A stretch of DNA of 64,000 nt from an uncultured Emticicia sp. (GCF_937903345.1 NZ_CALCZQ010000052.1:62001-126000); one strand, 5' to 3'; shown: positions 26,843 to 36,097, counted from the stretch's first letter. Notes: a model not told the origin generated them from the sequence alone. Made by a program: numbers and translations.

Positions 26843-28522
26843 ATGAAAAATAAATTTGTCGTAGCTTTGCTGATTATTGGCGGAATTGTTTTACTCAATA
26901 TTGCAGCTTCTTATTTTTTCTTTCGTTTTGACCTCACTGAAGAAAAACGTTATTCGTTGTCGGATGCCACTCAAAGTTTGCTCGAAAATCTTTCTGCTGA
27001 AGACTCAACCGACGTTTTCGTGAAAGTATATTTAGATGGCGAGGAGCTTCCAGGTGGTTTTGAACGCCTAAAACGTGCCGTATCAGAAACTCTCGAAGAG
27101 TTTAAAGTTTATGGAGGTACAAATATCAACTATAAGTTTATTGACCCAAATGCCGAAACCGATAAAAAGAAACGGGAGGATTTTTATGTAGATTTAGCAA
27201 AAAAAGGCATGAATCCCACTCGTGTGGTTGATACAAAAAATGGACGTCAAGTCGAAAATATTATTTTTCCTTACGCTCTCGTCAGTGCGGGAGGCTACGA
27301 AGTGCCTGTTTTATTGCTGAAAGGCACTCAAGGTAAAACCGCCGAAGAAAAACTCAATCAATCAAACGAAAATGTAGAATATGAAATAGCAACGGCGATT
27401 CGTAAACTTACCTTGAAAGAACGCAAAAAAATTGGTTTATTGGCCGAGTTTACCAAGCTAAAACCGATTAATTTTTCCGACTTAATTGCTTCATTACAAG
27501 AACGTTATGATTTGTTTTTCATCGATGCTAAAAGTTCACCAAGCTTCCAAGGACTCGATGCTTTGATATTGCCTAAACCCGATTTTCCCGTTGATGATAG
27601 TACAAAATATAAAATAGACCAGTTTGTGATGGGTGGCGGAAGTGCTTTGTTTTTCGTAGATGGCTTGAAAGTCGATTCGGTGGATTTAGAAGGTAATTTT
27701 GCCCAACCTTTGGAGTTAAATTTGACCGATTTGTTTTTTAGATATGGCGTAAGAATCAACTCAAATATCATTAAAGATGGAGCAAGTTGTGCACTTATTC
27801 CGTTGGTGGTGGGCGATTTGGGCGATAAACCCAACATTCAGGCAGTTCCTTACCGATATTTTCCTTTGATTATTAATTTCGGTAAAAGCCTTATTACCAA
27901 CAACTTAGATTTGATTTTCAGTAGATACGTAGCTTCAATTGATACCGTTCGAGCCGATGGAGTGACCAAAATACCGTTATTAATGACTTCGCCTTATACC
28001 AAAGTTCTGAATGCTCCCGTTTTCGTGACTTTCAACGATGCCCAAACTGACACCGAACAGGTCGAATATCAAGGTGGCATAAAAACGATTGCATATTTGC
28101 TCGAAGGGAAATTTCAATCATTATATAAAAATCGCTTATTGTCCAATGATTCAAAATTTGCCGATTTTAAGGCCGAAAGTTTGCCAACAAAAATTATTGT
28201 TTGCTCGGATGGTGATTTAATTGTAAACGAAGTTAGTCAGAAAACCGGCAATCCTCTTCCCCTTGGCTATGATAAAACCACACAACATACATTCGGCAAT
28301 AAAGACTTTGTAATGAATGCAATTGACTATTTAATTGACGAAGATGGTGTTATTCAGGCAAAAGGAAAAGAAGTGAAATTACGCCCACTAGACAAGATTC
28401 GCACCCGTGATGAGCGAACTTTTTGGCAGATTCTTAATATTGGTTTGCCAGTAGTATCGGTTCTATTATTTGGATTTATTTTGCAATGGGTAAGACGTCG
28501 CAATTATGGTTTAATCGATTGA
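26843..28522 (+). CDS. gldG: Gliding motility-associated protein GldG
   Basis: A 559-residue protein with an N-terminal membrane helix (VVALLIIGGIVLLNIAASYFF) followed by the typical FDLTEEKRYSLSDATQSLL, a long periplasmic region with an ABC-type auxiliary domain (EYEIATAIRKLTLKERKKIGLL, LDALILPKPDFPV, IPLLMTSPYTKVL), and a C-terminal helix ending QWVRRRNYGLI. GldG works with GldF and the ATPase GldA as an ABC transporter linked to gliding in Flavobacterium. Here no gldF or gldA is adjacent: the preceding gene is on the other strand and the next is a regulator. Confidence 0.88.
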   Translation: MKNKFVVALLIIGGIVLLNIAASYFFFRFDLTEEKRYSLSDATQSLLENLSAEDSTDVFVKVYLDGEELPGGFERLKRAVSETLEEFKVYGGTNINYKFIDPNAETDKKKREDFYVDLAKKGMNPTRVVDTKNGRQVENIIFPYALVSAGGYEVPVLLLKGTQGKTAEEKLNQSNENVEYEIATAIRKLTLKERKKIGLLAEFTKLKPINFSDLIASLQERYDLFFIDAKSSPSFQGLDALILPKPDFPVDDSTKYKIDQFVMGGGSALFFVDGLKVDSVDLEGNFAQPLELNLTDLFFRYGVRINSNIIKDGASCALIPLVVGDLGDKPNIQAVPYRYFPLIINFGKSLITNNLDLIFSRYVASIDTVRADGVTKIPLLMTSPYTKVLNAPVFVTFNDAQTDTEQVEYQGGIKTIAYLLEGKFQSLYKNRLLSNDSKFADFKAESLPTKIIVCSDGDLIVNEVSQKTGNPLPLGYDKTTQHTFGNKDFVMNAIDYLIDEDGVIQAKGKEVKLRPLDKIRTRDERTFWQILNIGLPVVSVLLFGFILQWVRRRNYGLID

Positions 28523-28906
28523 ATATCAGAGAATGACAAAATCGTATAATGAGGATTTTTATATGCTAAAATTATTATTATTTTTCTTGAAAACGTACAA
28601 ATTTAAATTTTAAAATTAGTACAAAACATATAAAACGTTGTATAAAAATAGGCTCATTATGAGCCTATTTTTATACAAAATAGTGGAATTTTACCAATTT
28701 GAACAATAAATGTTGTATTAGATATGTTTATGTAAAATTAGATTTTTTTTAGAAATATGGTCTTAAATTTGTAAAAGTGTATAACGAAAGGAACATTTTA
28801 TTTTTTTTAGGTGTAAAAAAAAAATATTGAAATTATTAGATTTGTCCAAATTTGTTAATACATTGCACTATATATTCTAAGCAAAACTGAAAAACATTCT
28901 TTCACG
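28523..28906. other. Non-coding region between gldG and the AraC gene, with a terminator
   Basis: A 384-base, very AT-rich interval. At 28638–28678 perfect 19-bp arms (TTGTATAAAAATAGGCTCA and its complement) around TTA form a strong stem with built-in T- and A-tracts, which should terminate gldG. TAAATTTG near 28753 and TAGATTTG near 28839 match the −7 consensus for a rightward promoter of the AraC gene, but neither has a TTG at the proper distance. Nothing else seen. Confidence 0.6.
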
Positions 28907-29830
28907 ATGGAAGACTACAATAAAATTATCGAATCTCTTGGCGTAAAATTCGCTAAGGCACGTCACATCAGAATCTTACAAACGATTAAGATTAAAAATG
29001 TATATGATGTAGAAAATACCATTCTTGTATTATATAATGGTGAAGTAAAACTTGCAGGCAACGAAGAAAAAGTTGAGCCAGGAGATTTACTTTTTATCCC
29101 AGGGGGAAAAGCTGCAACGCTCACCTACGGAACCGGCGAACCAAAAAATATCTCTTACGAAGAGTTTATGACTCGCCGTGAAAGTTATTTTGAGTCAATG
29201 ACTAACCCTTCAGATATCGGGCAAGTACCAAACTCATTTGGTTTAATTGCCTTTGAAGCAAAAGTTTTCGACTCTGTTAACTTTTTTACATCTTTGGATA
29301 TTCCTCCATTTTTTATCAAGGCTCACAGCAAGCTTGGTTCGTTGATTCATGATATTTTGAAGGAAGATTGCTCGGATGAAGCGGGTCGTGGCCGTGTGAT
29401 TAGAAACAAAACCGAAGAAATTGTTATCGAAATCGTGCGTCATATTTTGAAAAACAGAATGTTTGTGGAGCAATTGGCCACCAACAGTACGTATTTCAAA
29501 GATCCACGTTTGATTGATATTTTTACATACATCAAAAATAGTCTTCCAGGCGATTTATCCAACAAGCAATTGGCAAACGTTGCCAATGTTTCGGAAGATT
29601 ACGTTGGTCAATACTTTAAAATGTTGACAGGCATCAACCCTCAAGATTATATTGAGTATCAGCGTATGGAGGCCGCTGTAACGTTACTGCGTACGTCGAA
29701 GAAAAGTATCCGTGCTATTGGGCATGAAGTTGGTTATAAAGATACCGCTTATTTTTGCCGTCGTTTCAAGATGATGTTCGGAATTCCAGCAGGAAAAATG
29801 CGAAGAAGAGAATCATTAATGATTGGTTAA
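28907..29830 (+). CDS. AraC-family transcriptional regulator
   Basis: A 307-residue regulator with a cupin-like N-terminal part (ENTILVLYNGEVKLAGNEEKVEPGDLLFIPGGKAATL, split about residues 35–70), a helical middle, and a C-terminal AraC DNA-binding domain: KQLANVANVSEDYVGQYFKML (first HTH), KKSIRAIGHEVGYKDTAYFCRRFKMMFG (second HTH and family signature). The N-terminal domain presumably senses a small molecule or mediates dimerisation. Its long AT-rich upstream region suggests regulated expression. It is a single gene with its own terminator; target genes cannot be inferred. Confidence 0.9.
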   Translation: MEDYNKIIESLGVKFAKARHIRILQTIKIKNVYDVENTILVLYNGEVKLAGNEEKVEPGDLLFIPGGKAATLTYGTGEPKNISYEEFMTRRESYFESMTNPSDIGQVPNSFGLIAFEAKVFDSVNFFTSLDIPPFFIKAHSKLGSLIHDILKEDCSDEAGRGRVIRNKTEEIVIEIVRHILKNRMFVEQLATNSTYFKDPRLIDIFTYIKNSLPGDLSNKQLANVANVSEDYVGQYFKMLTGINPQDYIEYQRMEAAVTLLRTSKKSIRAIGHEVGYKDTAYFCRRFKMMFGIPAGKMRRRESLMIG

Positions 29831-29869
29831 GATTTTTTCCGCCCATCGCAATTAATATTGCATAAAGCT

Positions 29870-29901
29870 AAAGCCGCTCGTGTAAACGAGTGGCTTTTTT
29901 A
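29870..29901 (+). terminator. Terminator after the AraC-family gene
   Basis: AAAGCCGCTCGT pairs with ACGAGTGGCTTT (one wobble) around a four-base loop, followed by TTTT. Confidence 0.8.
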
Positions 29902-30003
29902 TTGAAAAATAACGCCCAAGTAGAATTAAATACATCATTTTTTATAATTTTGAAAAAACTCTCGTAAATTCGTTTTTATGATTTTACTGAAATAACTCAA
30001 CAA

Positions 30004-31062
30004 ATGTCCTTTAAAAAAACGTCAGAAAACTCTCGTCGAAATTTTTTAAGTGCTTCACTATTCGCAACTTATGGTCTTACAAATCTGAATTTTATCATTA
30101 AAAATGATAATCTTAAAACCATTAAACCTGCTGCTCTCAAAAAAGGCGATACAATCGGCTTGGTTTGCCCTGCTTATTCGGCATTTATCAAGGAAGAAGT
30201 GACGATTGCCGTTGAAGGTCTGCAAGCAATGGGCTTTAAGGTTTTGTTAGGAAAACATATTTTCGACCGCTATGGAAACCTCGCAGGAAAAGATGAAGAC
30301 CGTGCTAATGACATCAATGAGATGTTTGCCAATAAAAAAGTCAACGCCATCATGGCCATGCATGGTGGTTGGGGAAGTGCCAGAATATTATCACTTATCG
30401 ATTACGAAATTATCAAGAAAAACCCAAAGATTTTTATTGGGTATAGCGATATAACTGCCTTATTATTAGGTATTTATAGCCAAACAGGGCTTGTTACTTT
30501 TCACGGTCCCGTTGGTTCTTCAACTTGGAATGCTTTTACAGTCGATTATTTCAAAAATACTTTAATGGACGGAAATGCCACGCTAATGAGCAACCCAATT
30601 CGGAAAGAAGACGCTTTGGTGCAAATGGAAGACCGAATTTATACAATTCATGGAGGTAAGGCTAGTGGAAGACTAATTGGTGGTAATTTGACAGTGCTTT
30701 CGCATATTCTTGGCTCGATGTACGTTCCTGATTTCAAAGGTGCAATTCTATTTATCGAAGATGTTCAAGAAGACACCTATCGAATCGACCGTATGATGAC
30801 GCAGCTCAAAATCACAGGAATTTTGAACCAATTATCGGGAGTAGTTTTCGGAAAATGTACTGATTGTCCACCCTCAAAAAACTATGGCTCATTAACGCTC
30901 GAAGATATTTTTGAAGACCACATAAAACCGCTCAAAATTCCAGCGTTTTCTGGAGCAATGATTGGACATATCAAAGATAAGTTTACCGTTCCGATTGGCA
31001 TCGAAGCCACCATTGATGCCGACGAAGGAACAATCAAGCTCAAAGAATCGGCAGTAATTTAA
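30004..31062 (+). CDS. LD-carboxypeptidase, peptidase family S66
   Basis: A 352-residue enzyme. The N-terminus has a Tat-like motif, SRRNFLSAS, followed by a short hydrophobic stretch, so export by the Tat route is likely. The S66 domain has the nucleophile Ser125 in MHGGWGSARIL, Glu in ILFIEDVQEDTYRIDRMM, and His in GAMIGHIKDKFTVPIG. S66 enzymes cut the L,D bond of muropeptide tetrapeptides in murein recycling, and related MccF proteins inactivate microcin C. The exported form suggests a role in peptidoglycan turnover outside the cytosol. Downstream lies the VCBS/TIM-barrel gene on the same strand. Confidence 0.88.
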   Translation: MSFKKTSENSRRNFLSASLFATYGLTNLNFIIKNDNLKTIKPAALKKGDTIGLVCPAYSAFIKEEVTIAVEGLQAMGFKVLLGKHIFDRYGNLAGKDEDRANDINEMFANKKVNAIMAMHGGWGSARILSLIDYEIIKKNPKIFIGYSDITALLLGIYSQTGLVTFHGPVGSSTWNAFTVDYFKNTLMDGNATLMSNPIRKEDALVQMEDRIYTIHGGKASGRLIGGNLTVLSHILGSMYVPDFKGAILFIEDVQEDTYRIDRMMTQLKITGILNQLSGVVFGKCTDCPPSKNYGSLTLEDIFEDHIKPLKIPAFSGAMIGHIKDKFTVPIGIEATIDADEGTIKLKESAVI

Positions 31063-31068
31063 TGTGGT

Positions 31069-31085
31069 GCAAACATAATGTTTGC
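31069..31085. promoter_or_regulatory. Small palindrome before the VCBS/isomerase gene
   Basis: GCAAACAT–A–ATGTTTGC is a perfect 8-bp-arm palindrome, 7 bases after the LD-carboxypeptidase stop and about 105 bases before the next start. The size and odd-base centre are those of many LacI/GntR-type sites. The regulator is unknown. Confidence 0.35.
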
Positions 31086-31131
31086 TGTTATCTAAAATTT
31101 TTAACAAAACAACACCTGACGAAGTACAAGC

Positions 31132-31171
31132 AAATGTTGCCCGGAAAACGTTGCCCGGCAAACGTTGCCCG
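31132..31171. repeat. Three-copy tandem repeat of about 13 bases
   Basis: AAATGTTGCCCGG, AAAACGTTGCCCGG and CAAACGTTGCCCG follow each other directly. The unit is GC-rich for this genome and sits 20 bases before the start of the VCBS/isomerase gene, in its leader. Confidence 0.7.
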
Positions 31172-31189
31172 TTTCGTACCATAATAAAT

Positions 31190-33175
31190 ATGAAAATTAA
31201 ACTTATTTCACTCTTTTTTTTACTCGGATTTTTTGTAACTAAAGCACAAAAATGGGAGCGAATATCGAGCGAGGATGGTACAATTCCTCTTTCTTGGAAA
31301 ATCACTCAACAAACTGCCTCACTTTCAGTCGATATTGACAAAGATGGTATCGAAGAATTTGTAATGGCTGGACTTGGACAAGCTACCTCGATTATTTACC
31401 TCAAATTCGACCGTGCAATTGGCTGGCGAGAGTTTGTAGTTGAGAAAGAAGCCCTTCCTATCGAAACTGGCGGTACTTGCTACGATATCGATAGTGATGG
31501 CGACAATGACTTAGTTTTTGGTGGTGACGCCCAAAGTAATAAAGTTTGGTGGTGGGAGAATCCCGCTCCCTTTTTTAATCCAAATGTGCCATGGCATCGT
31601 TATGAAATCAAAATTGATGGCCAAAACCAGCACCATGATATGGTTTTCGGCGATTTTAAGCAATCGGGTAAAGCACAATTCGCATTTTGGAATCAAGGAG
31701 CAAAAACTTTATTTGTGTCGGACATTCCAAATGAAGTTCGTCGAGAAAAATGGGTTTTCGAGCCAGTTTTTGTGGCAGAAGATAACATAAAAAATGTCAA
31801 AGGCTGTATAGCTGCCGATGTTGATGGCGATGGGAATAAAGATTTAGTCGCTGGAAATTATTGGTTTAAATACGTTGATGGAAAATTTAAGTCCACGAAA
31901 GTTGGCGAAGAAGGTGGAAGAGTGGCAGCTGCCAAATTTAGAGCAGGTAAAAAAGTGCAACTTGTGTTTGCTCCAAGCGATAATAAAGGTCGTTTGATGC
32001 TCTACGAATGTACTGGAAGTGCCGAAATATCTGCCAACTGGAAAGGCCATGATTTGATTGGGCGTGAACTCTCAAATGTACACACAATTGAAGTCGCCGA
32101 CATCAACGATGATGGTGATTTAGACATTCTTTGTGCAGAAATGGCTAAATGGGATGAGAAATCCATTACAGATAATAACCCAAATGCCGAAGCTTTCATT
32201 CTTTATGGTGATGGTAAAGGTGGTTTTACGAAAACAGTTTTTCAGAAAGGCACAGATTTTCACGAAGCAAGAATAACAGATATTGATGGCGATGGTGATA
32301 TGGATATTCTCTCGAAATCATACATTTGGAAAACTCCAAGAGTCGAAATGTGGCTACAAAACGGTACAGGTGAACGCCAACCGAATATCAGTAAAGTATT
32401 AAGTGAACGCATCGGACTTGAATTGTATAGTTTAAGAGATTATTTGAAAACTGATGTAAAAGGTACGCTTGCCTACGTAAAAAGTCTCGGCATCACCGAA
32501 GTTGAAGTTGCAGGTACTTACGGTATGAAAACCGAAGATTTCAAAGTTGAATTAGACAAAGCAGGGTTAAAACCACATAGTACATTGCTTGATTTTAATC
32601 TTTTCAAAGACAGTATCAATAAAGTTGTGGCGACTTGTAAAGCTTTAGGTATAAAGTACGCTGGTTGTGCTTGGATTCCGCATGTAAGCAATAATTTTAG
32701 TAAAGATGATGCAGACAAAGCCATCATGGTTTTCAATAAAGCAGGTGAGGCCCTGGCAAAAGAAGGCATTAAGTTTTTTTATCATTGTCATGGCTATGAA
32801 TTTAAACCGACTGCAGAAGGCACGCTTTTCGACTATATTGTAAAGCAAACAAACCCCGACAACGTTGGTTTTGAATGTGATGTTTATTGGGCATTTCATG
32901 GTGGGCAAGACCCTGCTCTTTTGCTCAAAAAACACAAAGGTCGTTTTGTGGCTTTGCACATTAAAGACATGAAAAATGGTCAAGAAACTGGTGAATTGTC
33001 GGGTGGAACGCCATTGACTTCTGACGTGGCCATTGGAACTGGGCAATTAGATTTCAAAAAAATCTTGCAAGCGGCCATTCAGACGGGCGTAAAATTCTAT
33101 TATATCGAAGATGAAAATGCTGAGGTCAAAGAACATTTGCCAATTTCACTACGTTATCTCAGAAATTTAAAATAA
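31190..33175 (+). CDS. Secreted VCBS-repeat / sugar isomerase-epimerase TIM-barrel fusion
   Basis: A 661-residue exported protein (signal peptide ending TKAQ near residue 20; the start is chosen for this). The N-terminal half (about 25–400) has VCBS/FG-GAP calcium-binding-type loops: DIDKDGIEEF, DIDSDGDNDLV, DVDGDGNKDLVAG, DINDDGDLDIL and DIDGDGDMDIL. The C-terminal half (about 410–661) is an AP-endonuclease-2/xylose-isomerase-like TIM barrel: IGLELYSLRDYL, KSLGITEVEVAGTYG, FYHCHGYEFKP, VGFECDVYWAFHGGQDP and FVALHIKDMKNG, with the usual Glu, His and Asp metal-ligand positions. Sugar dehydration or epimerisation of extracellular sugars is a fair inference. No frameshift is seen at the junction. 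Confidence 0.85.
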   Translation: MKIKLISLFFLLGFFVTKAQKWERISSEDGTIPLSWKITQQTASLSVDIDKDGIEEFVMAGLGQATSIIYLKFDRAIGWREFVVEKEALPIETGGTCYDIDSDGDNDLVFGGDAQSNKVWWWENPAPFFNPNVPWHRYEIKIDGQNQHHDMVFGDFKQSGKAQFAFWNQGAKTLFVSDIPNEVRREKWVFEPVFVAEDNIKNVKGCIAADVDGDGNKDLVAGNYWFKYVDGKFKSTKVGEEGGRVAAAKFRAGKKVQLVFAPSDNKGRLMLYECTGSAEISANWKGHDLIGRELSNVHTIEVADINDDGDLDILCAEMAKWDEKSITDNNPNAEAFILYGDGKGGFTKTVFQKGTDFHEARITDIDGDGDMDILSKSYIWKTPRVEMWLQNGTGERQPNISKVLSERIGLELYSLRDYLKTDVKGTLAYVKSLGITEVEVAGTYGMKTEDFKVELDKAGLKPHSTLLDFNLFKDSINKVVATCKALGIKYAGCAWIPHVSNNFSKDDADKAIMVFNKAGEALAKEGIKFFYHCHGYEFKPTAEGTLFDYIVKQTNPDNVGFECDVYWAFHGGQDPALLLKKHKGRFVALHIKDMKNGQETGELSGGTPLTSDVAIGTGQLDFKKILQAAIQTGVKFYYIEDENAEVKEHLPISLRYLRNLK

Positions 33176-33195
33176 TGATTAAAAGCCTTTATTTT

Positions 33196-33262
33196 GCTCG
33201 TTAAGCTGAGTCGAAATACTCAAAAATTGGAACTTCGGCTCAGCTTAATTAGCAATTTTTTT
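33196..33262 (+). terminator. Hairpin terminator between convergent genes, made from a dispersed repeat
   Basis: GCTCGTTAAGCTGAGTCGAA pairs imperfectly with TTCGGCTCAGCTTAATTAGC and is followed by seven T. The GCTGAG/CTCAGC phrase also occurs at 48547–48620. It closes the VCBS/isomerase gene and separates it from the leftward sialidase. Confidence 0.65.
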
Positions 33263-33275
33263 AGATTCTTGATAT

Positions 33276-34421
33276 TTATCGCCATTTTACGGCCTTAAAT
33301 ACAATTTGAGAGTAGTTGTTTTTTTCATATAAAACCCCAATGTGGTTTTTGTCCATTTTTACAATGTCAGAGTAAGCAGCATAATCCTTCGCTTTTTTAT
33401 CGTTGCTCTTTTCTATGATTTGCGTCCATGCCCAAGTTTTTCCTTCGTCAAAACTAATTTTTAATGTTAGATTATCTCGATTTTGAGTATCGGCAGCATT
33501 GCAAAAGGCTAAAATGTGCTTACCTTTTTTTATGCCCAATGATAAAATGCTTCCTTCACAAACAGGGTCAGGTAGATTTGGGTCGAAATAGATTTTATCC
33601 CAAGTTTCTCCACCATTTTTGCTAATTGCCATAATTCGCTGGCGTATATCTCCTTTCTGATTCCTCATATTCATCATCAAACTGTTCTCAGAAATTTCGG
33701 TTGCGGTGGCTTCATTGCTTCCTGCAAGTTCAATAGTTTGACTTAAACGAAACGTTTTACCATGGTCGTCCGTAAAATAACCATGAGCAGCATAATCTGT
33801 AAATTGCTTTTGTGGCTCACCTGCCGAATGATTAGCTGCAACAAAAATCCGTCCCTTGTATGTTCCCGACTGAAACTGTATTGCGTGGCCTGGTGTATTG
33901 GCATAAGACCGCCAATCTTCTGTGAAACGATAGGTAGTATTTGGTTGATTCGGTCGATGCACTTGACTTGTAATATTCACGCCTTCGCTCCAAGTTTTGC
34001 CTTCATCAGTCGAGGTTTTGTACCACACTTCTCGCAAACCGTTACCTTTTCTTACTTCATTTTCGTGGTTATTTCCTGTATTATAAAACAAAAACAAACG
34101 CCCTTGTCGAAATTCAGGGTCGGTAATATCAAAAACAGGAGCAGGATTTCCAGCCTGTAAAGAATCGTAATTGACAACGGTCGACGGCTCACTCCAAGTT
34201 TTTCCATTATCCGAGCTTCGCTTCAATACAATATTTATATCCCCAAAATCGCCACTTCCTTTTACTCTGCCTTCAGCAAAAGCTAATAATATACCGTTTG
34301 GAGTCTTAACGATAGCAGGAATTCTATAGGATTTATGACCTTCACTTCCTGACACAAAAACGGGCGTTTGAGCCATTAATTGGTAGGAGATAAGTAAAAC
34401 TAAAATAAATGATTTATACAT
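33276..34421 (-). CDS. Exo-alpha-sialidase (GH33)
   Basis: A 381-residue secreted neuraminidase with signal peptide ending LMAQ. The arginine-triad motif SYRIPAIV is near residue 31. Asp-boxes of the form S-x-D-x-G-x-T-W appear as SSDNGKTW, STDEGKTW, SKNGGETW (degenerate) and SFDEGKTW, with TDDHGKTF as a weaker copy. SIVLKRS-like strands and FAEGRVKGSGDFGD match the GH33 active-site region. It removes terminal sialic acids from glycans outside the cell. No sialic acid uptake or catabolic genes lie nearby, so it may liberate sugars for other genes or other organisms. Confidence 0.9.
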   Translation of the reverse strand: MYKSFILVLLISYQLMAQTPVFVSGSEGHKSYRIPAIVKTPNGILLAFAEGRVKGSGDFGDINIVLKRSSDNGKTWSEPSTVVNYDSLQAGNPAPVFDITDPEFRQGRLFLFYNTGNNHENEVRKGNGLREVWYKTSTDEGKTWSEGVNITSQVHRPNQPNTTYRFTEDWRSYANTPGHAIQFQSGTYKGRIFVAANHSAGEPQKQFTDYAAHGYFTDDHGKTFRLSQTIELAGSNEATATEISENSLMMNMRNQKGDIRQRIMAISKNGGETWDKIYFDPNLPDPVCEGSILSLGIKKGKHILAFCNAADTQNRDNLTLKISFDEGKTWAWTQIIEKSNDKKAKDYAAYSDIVKMDKNHIGVLYEKNNYSQIVFKAVKWR

Positions 34422-34550
34422 AACAAATAGGTCGATTGAGCATTAATAAAATTCAAAATAACAAATTCTTGGGTAATTTTTTCACTATTTTTCAGTTTAC
34501 TGATTAAATAATTACCTTTGAGCTTCTTAACATTTTAATGACTCAACCTA

Positions 34551-34946
34551 ATGCCTCACGTCTTTTATTTGCCCATTACGGTTGCTCCTGAAGATATTGA
34601 CGAGCTCAATCACGTAAATAATATCGTTTATCTGCGATATGTGCAAGATGCAGCCATTGGGCATTGGAAAACCGTTCCGCAGGAAATAGCCTCTCAGATT
34701 ATTTGGATGGCTCGACGACACGAGATTGATTACCTAAAGCAAGCTTTTTTAGGAGAGGCATTAGTTGCCAAAACTTGGGTTGATGATTTTGTCGGTGTAA
34801 AAAGTATCCGTCATTGCGAAATCTTGAGAGGTGAAGATATCTTGGCTCGTTCAGTTACGCATTGGATTTCGATCGATGCCCAAACTTTACGCCCGAAACG
34901 TATCACAGAAGAGATTGTAAAGCAGTTTTTCCCTGAAACGCAATAA
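34551..34946 (+). CDS. Acyl-CoA thioesterase, hotdog fold (4HBT)
   Basis: A 131-residue hotdog protein. The catalytic Asp/helix region DIDELNHVNNIVYLRYVQDAA near residue 18 is the classic 4HBT signature. SVTHWISIDAQTLRPKRI is the strand-5 region. It hydrolyses acyl-CoA or acyl-ACP thioesters; chain preference is unknown. It stands alone before ftsY; a TACCTTTG at 34513–34520 could be a −7 box but lacks a −33 partner. Confidence 0.86.
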   Translation: MPHVFYLPITVAPEDIDELNHVNNIVYLRYVQDAAIGHWKTVPQEIASQIIWMARRHEIDYLKQAFLGEALVAKTWVDDFVGVKSIRHCEILRGEDILARSVTHWISIDAQTLRPKRITEEIVKQFFPETQ

Positions 34947-35069
34947 AGATAATTCAATAAAACTCCGATTTTCTAATAAAATAGTCCTATTTTTGTCGAA
35001 GACTGAAAATAGTGCATCTATCAAATATGATGCAATAATAATGATAATTGATATTTAATAACTGCCGAA

Positions 35070-36026
35070 ATGGGACTTTTTGACTTTTTTAGCAAGGAAA
35101 AAAAAGAAACGCTTGACAAAGGCTTAGAAAAAACAAAAACCAGTATTTTTGATAAAATATCACGGGTAATTGTTGGTAAATCGAAGGTTGATGAAGAGGT
35201 TTTAGACGAATTAGAAGAAATTTTGATTAGTTCGGATGTGGGTGTTGAGACGACAGTGAAAATTATTCGTCGAATCGAAGCGAGAGTAGATCGAGATAAA
35301 TATACTAATGTCCAGGAATTAGAAAGTATTTTGCGGGAAGAAATTGCGGCACTTTTGTCGGAAAATAACTCTCAGGATGTTAAAGATAGCTACGAGACCG
35401 AGCACCTACCAAAACCTTACGTTTTGATGGTTGTGGGAGTTAACGGTGTTGGAAAAACAACTACCATCGGAAAATTGGCATATCAGTTTCACAAAAGAGG
35501 GAAAAAAGTGGTTTTGGGAGCTGCCGATACTTTCCGAGCGGCAGCCGTTGACCAACTCAAACTATGGGGCGAACGTGTAGGAGTGGTTGTCGTTGACCAT
35601 GGAATGAACACCGACCCATCTTCGGTAGCATTTGATGCCGTGAAAAAAGGTATAGAACTCGATGCCGACATCATCATTATTGATACAGCTGGGCGTTTGC
35701 ACACAAAAGTAAATTTGATGAATGAATTAGGTAAAATTAAACGTGTTGTGCAAAAATTCTTGCCTGATGCTCCGCACGAAGTAATGTTGGTTTTAGACGG
35801 AAGTACTGGTCAGAATGCAGTAATTCAAGCGAGAGAATTTACAAAAGTGACTGAAATTAGTTCTTTGGCCATCACAAAACTTGATGGAACAGCCAAAGGA
35901 GGCGTAGTTATCGGAATTTCAGATGAATTTAAGATTCCAGTAAAATATATCGGTGTTGGTGAAAAAATGGACGATTTGCAGGTTTTCAATAAAATGGAAT
36001 TTGTTGATTCATTGTTTAAGAAATAA
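35070..36026 (+). CDS. ftsY: Signal recognition particle receptor FtsY
   Basis: A 318-residue SRP-GTPase. After a short A-type tail (MGLFDFFSKEKKETLDKGL) come the N domain helices and the G domain with G1 GVNGVGKTTTIGKLA, the I-box DTFRAAAVDQL, G3 DTAGRLHTK, G4 TKLDGTAKGG and GVGEKMDDLQVF. It docks the SRP–ribosome complex at the membrane. The long acidic A domain of E. coli FtsY is absent, as is usual outside Enterobacteria. A TATTTTTG at 34988–34995 is a plausible −7 box. The gene is followed by a strong terminator. Confidence 0.96.
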   Translation: MGLFDFFSKEKKETLDKGLEKTKTSIFDKISRVIVGKSKVDEEVLDELEEILISSDVGVETTVKIIRRIEARVDRDKYTNVQELESILREEIAALLSENNSQDVKDSYETEHLPKPYVLMVVGVNGVGKTTTIGKLAYQFHKRGKKVVLGAADTFRAAAVDQLKLWGERVGVVVVDHGMNTDPSSVAFDAVKKGIELDADIIIIDTAGRLHTKVNLMNELGKIKRVVQKFLPDAPHEVMLVLDGSTGQNAVIQAREFTKVTEISSLAITKLDGTAKGGVVIGISDEFKIPVKYIGVGEKMDDLQVFNKMEFVDSLFKK

Positions 36027-36062
36027 GTTTGTGAATTTCCGATTCCTATCCCGATTCATAAT

Positions 36063-36097
36063 AAAAAAGCAACGCTTCAAAACCGTTGCTTTTTTTG
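36063..36097 (+). terminator. Terminator after ftsY
   Basis: Perfect 12-bp arms (AAAAAAGCAACG and CGTTGCTTTTTT) around a nine-base loop, with extra T after the stem. Confidence 0.85.
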
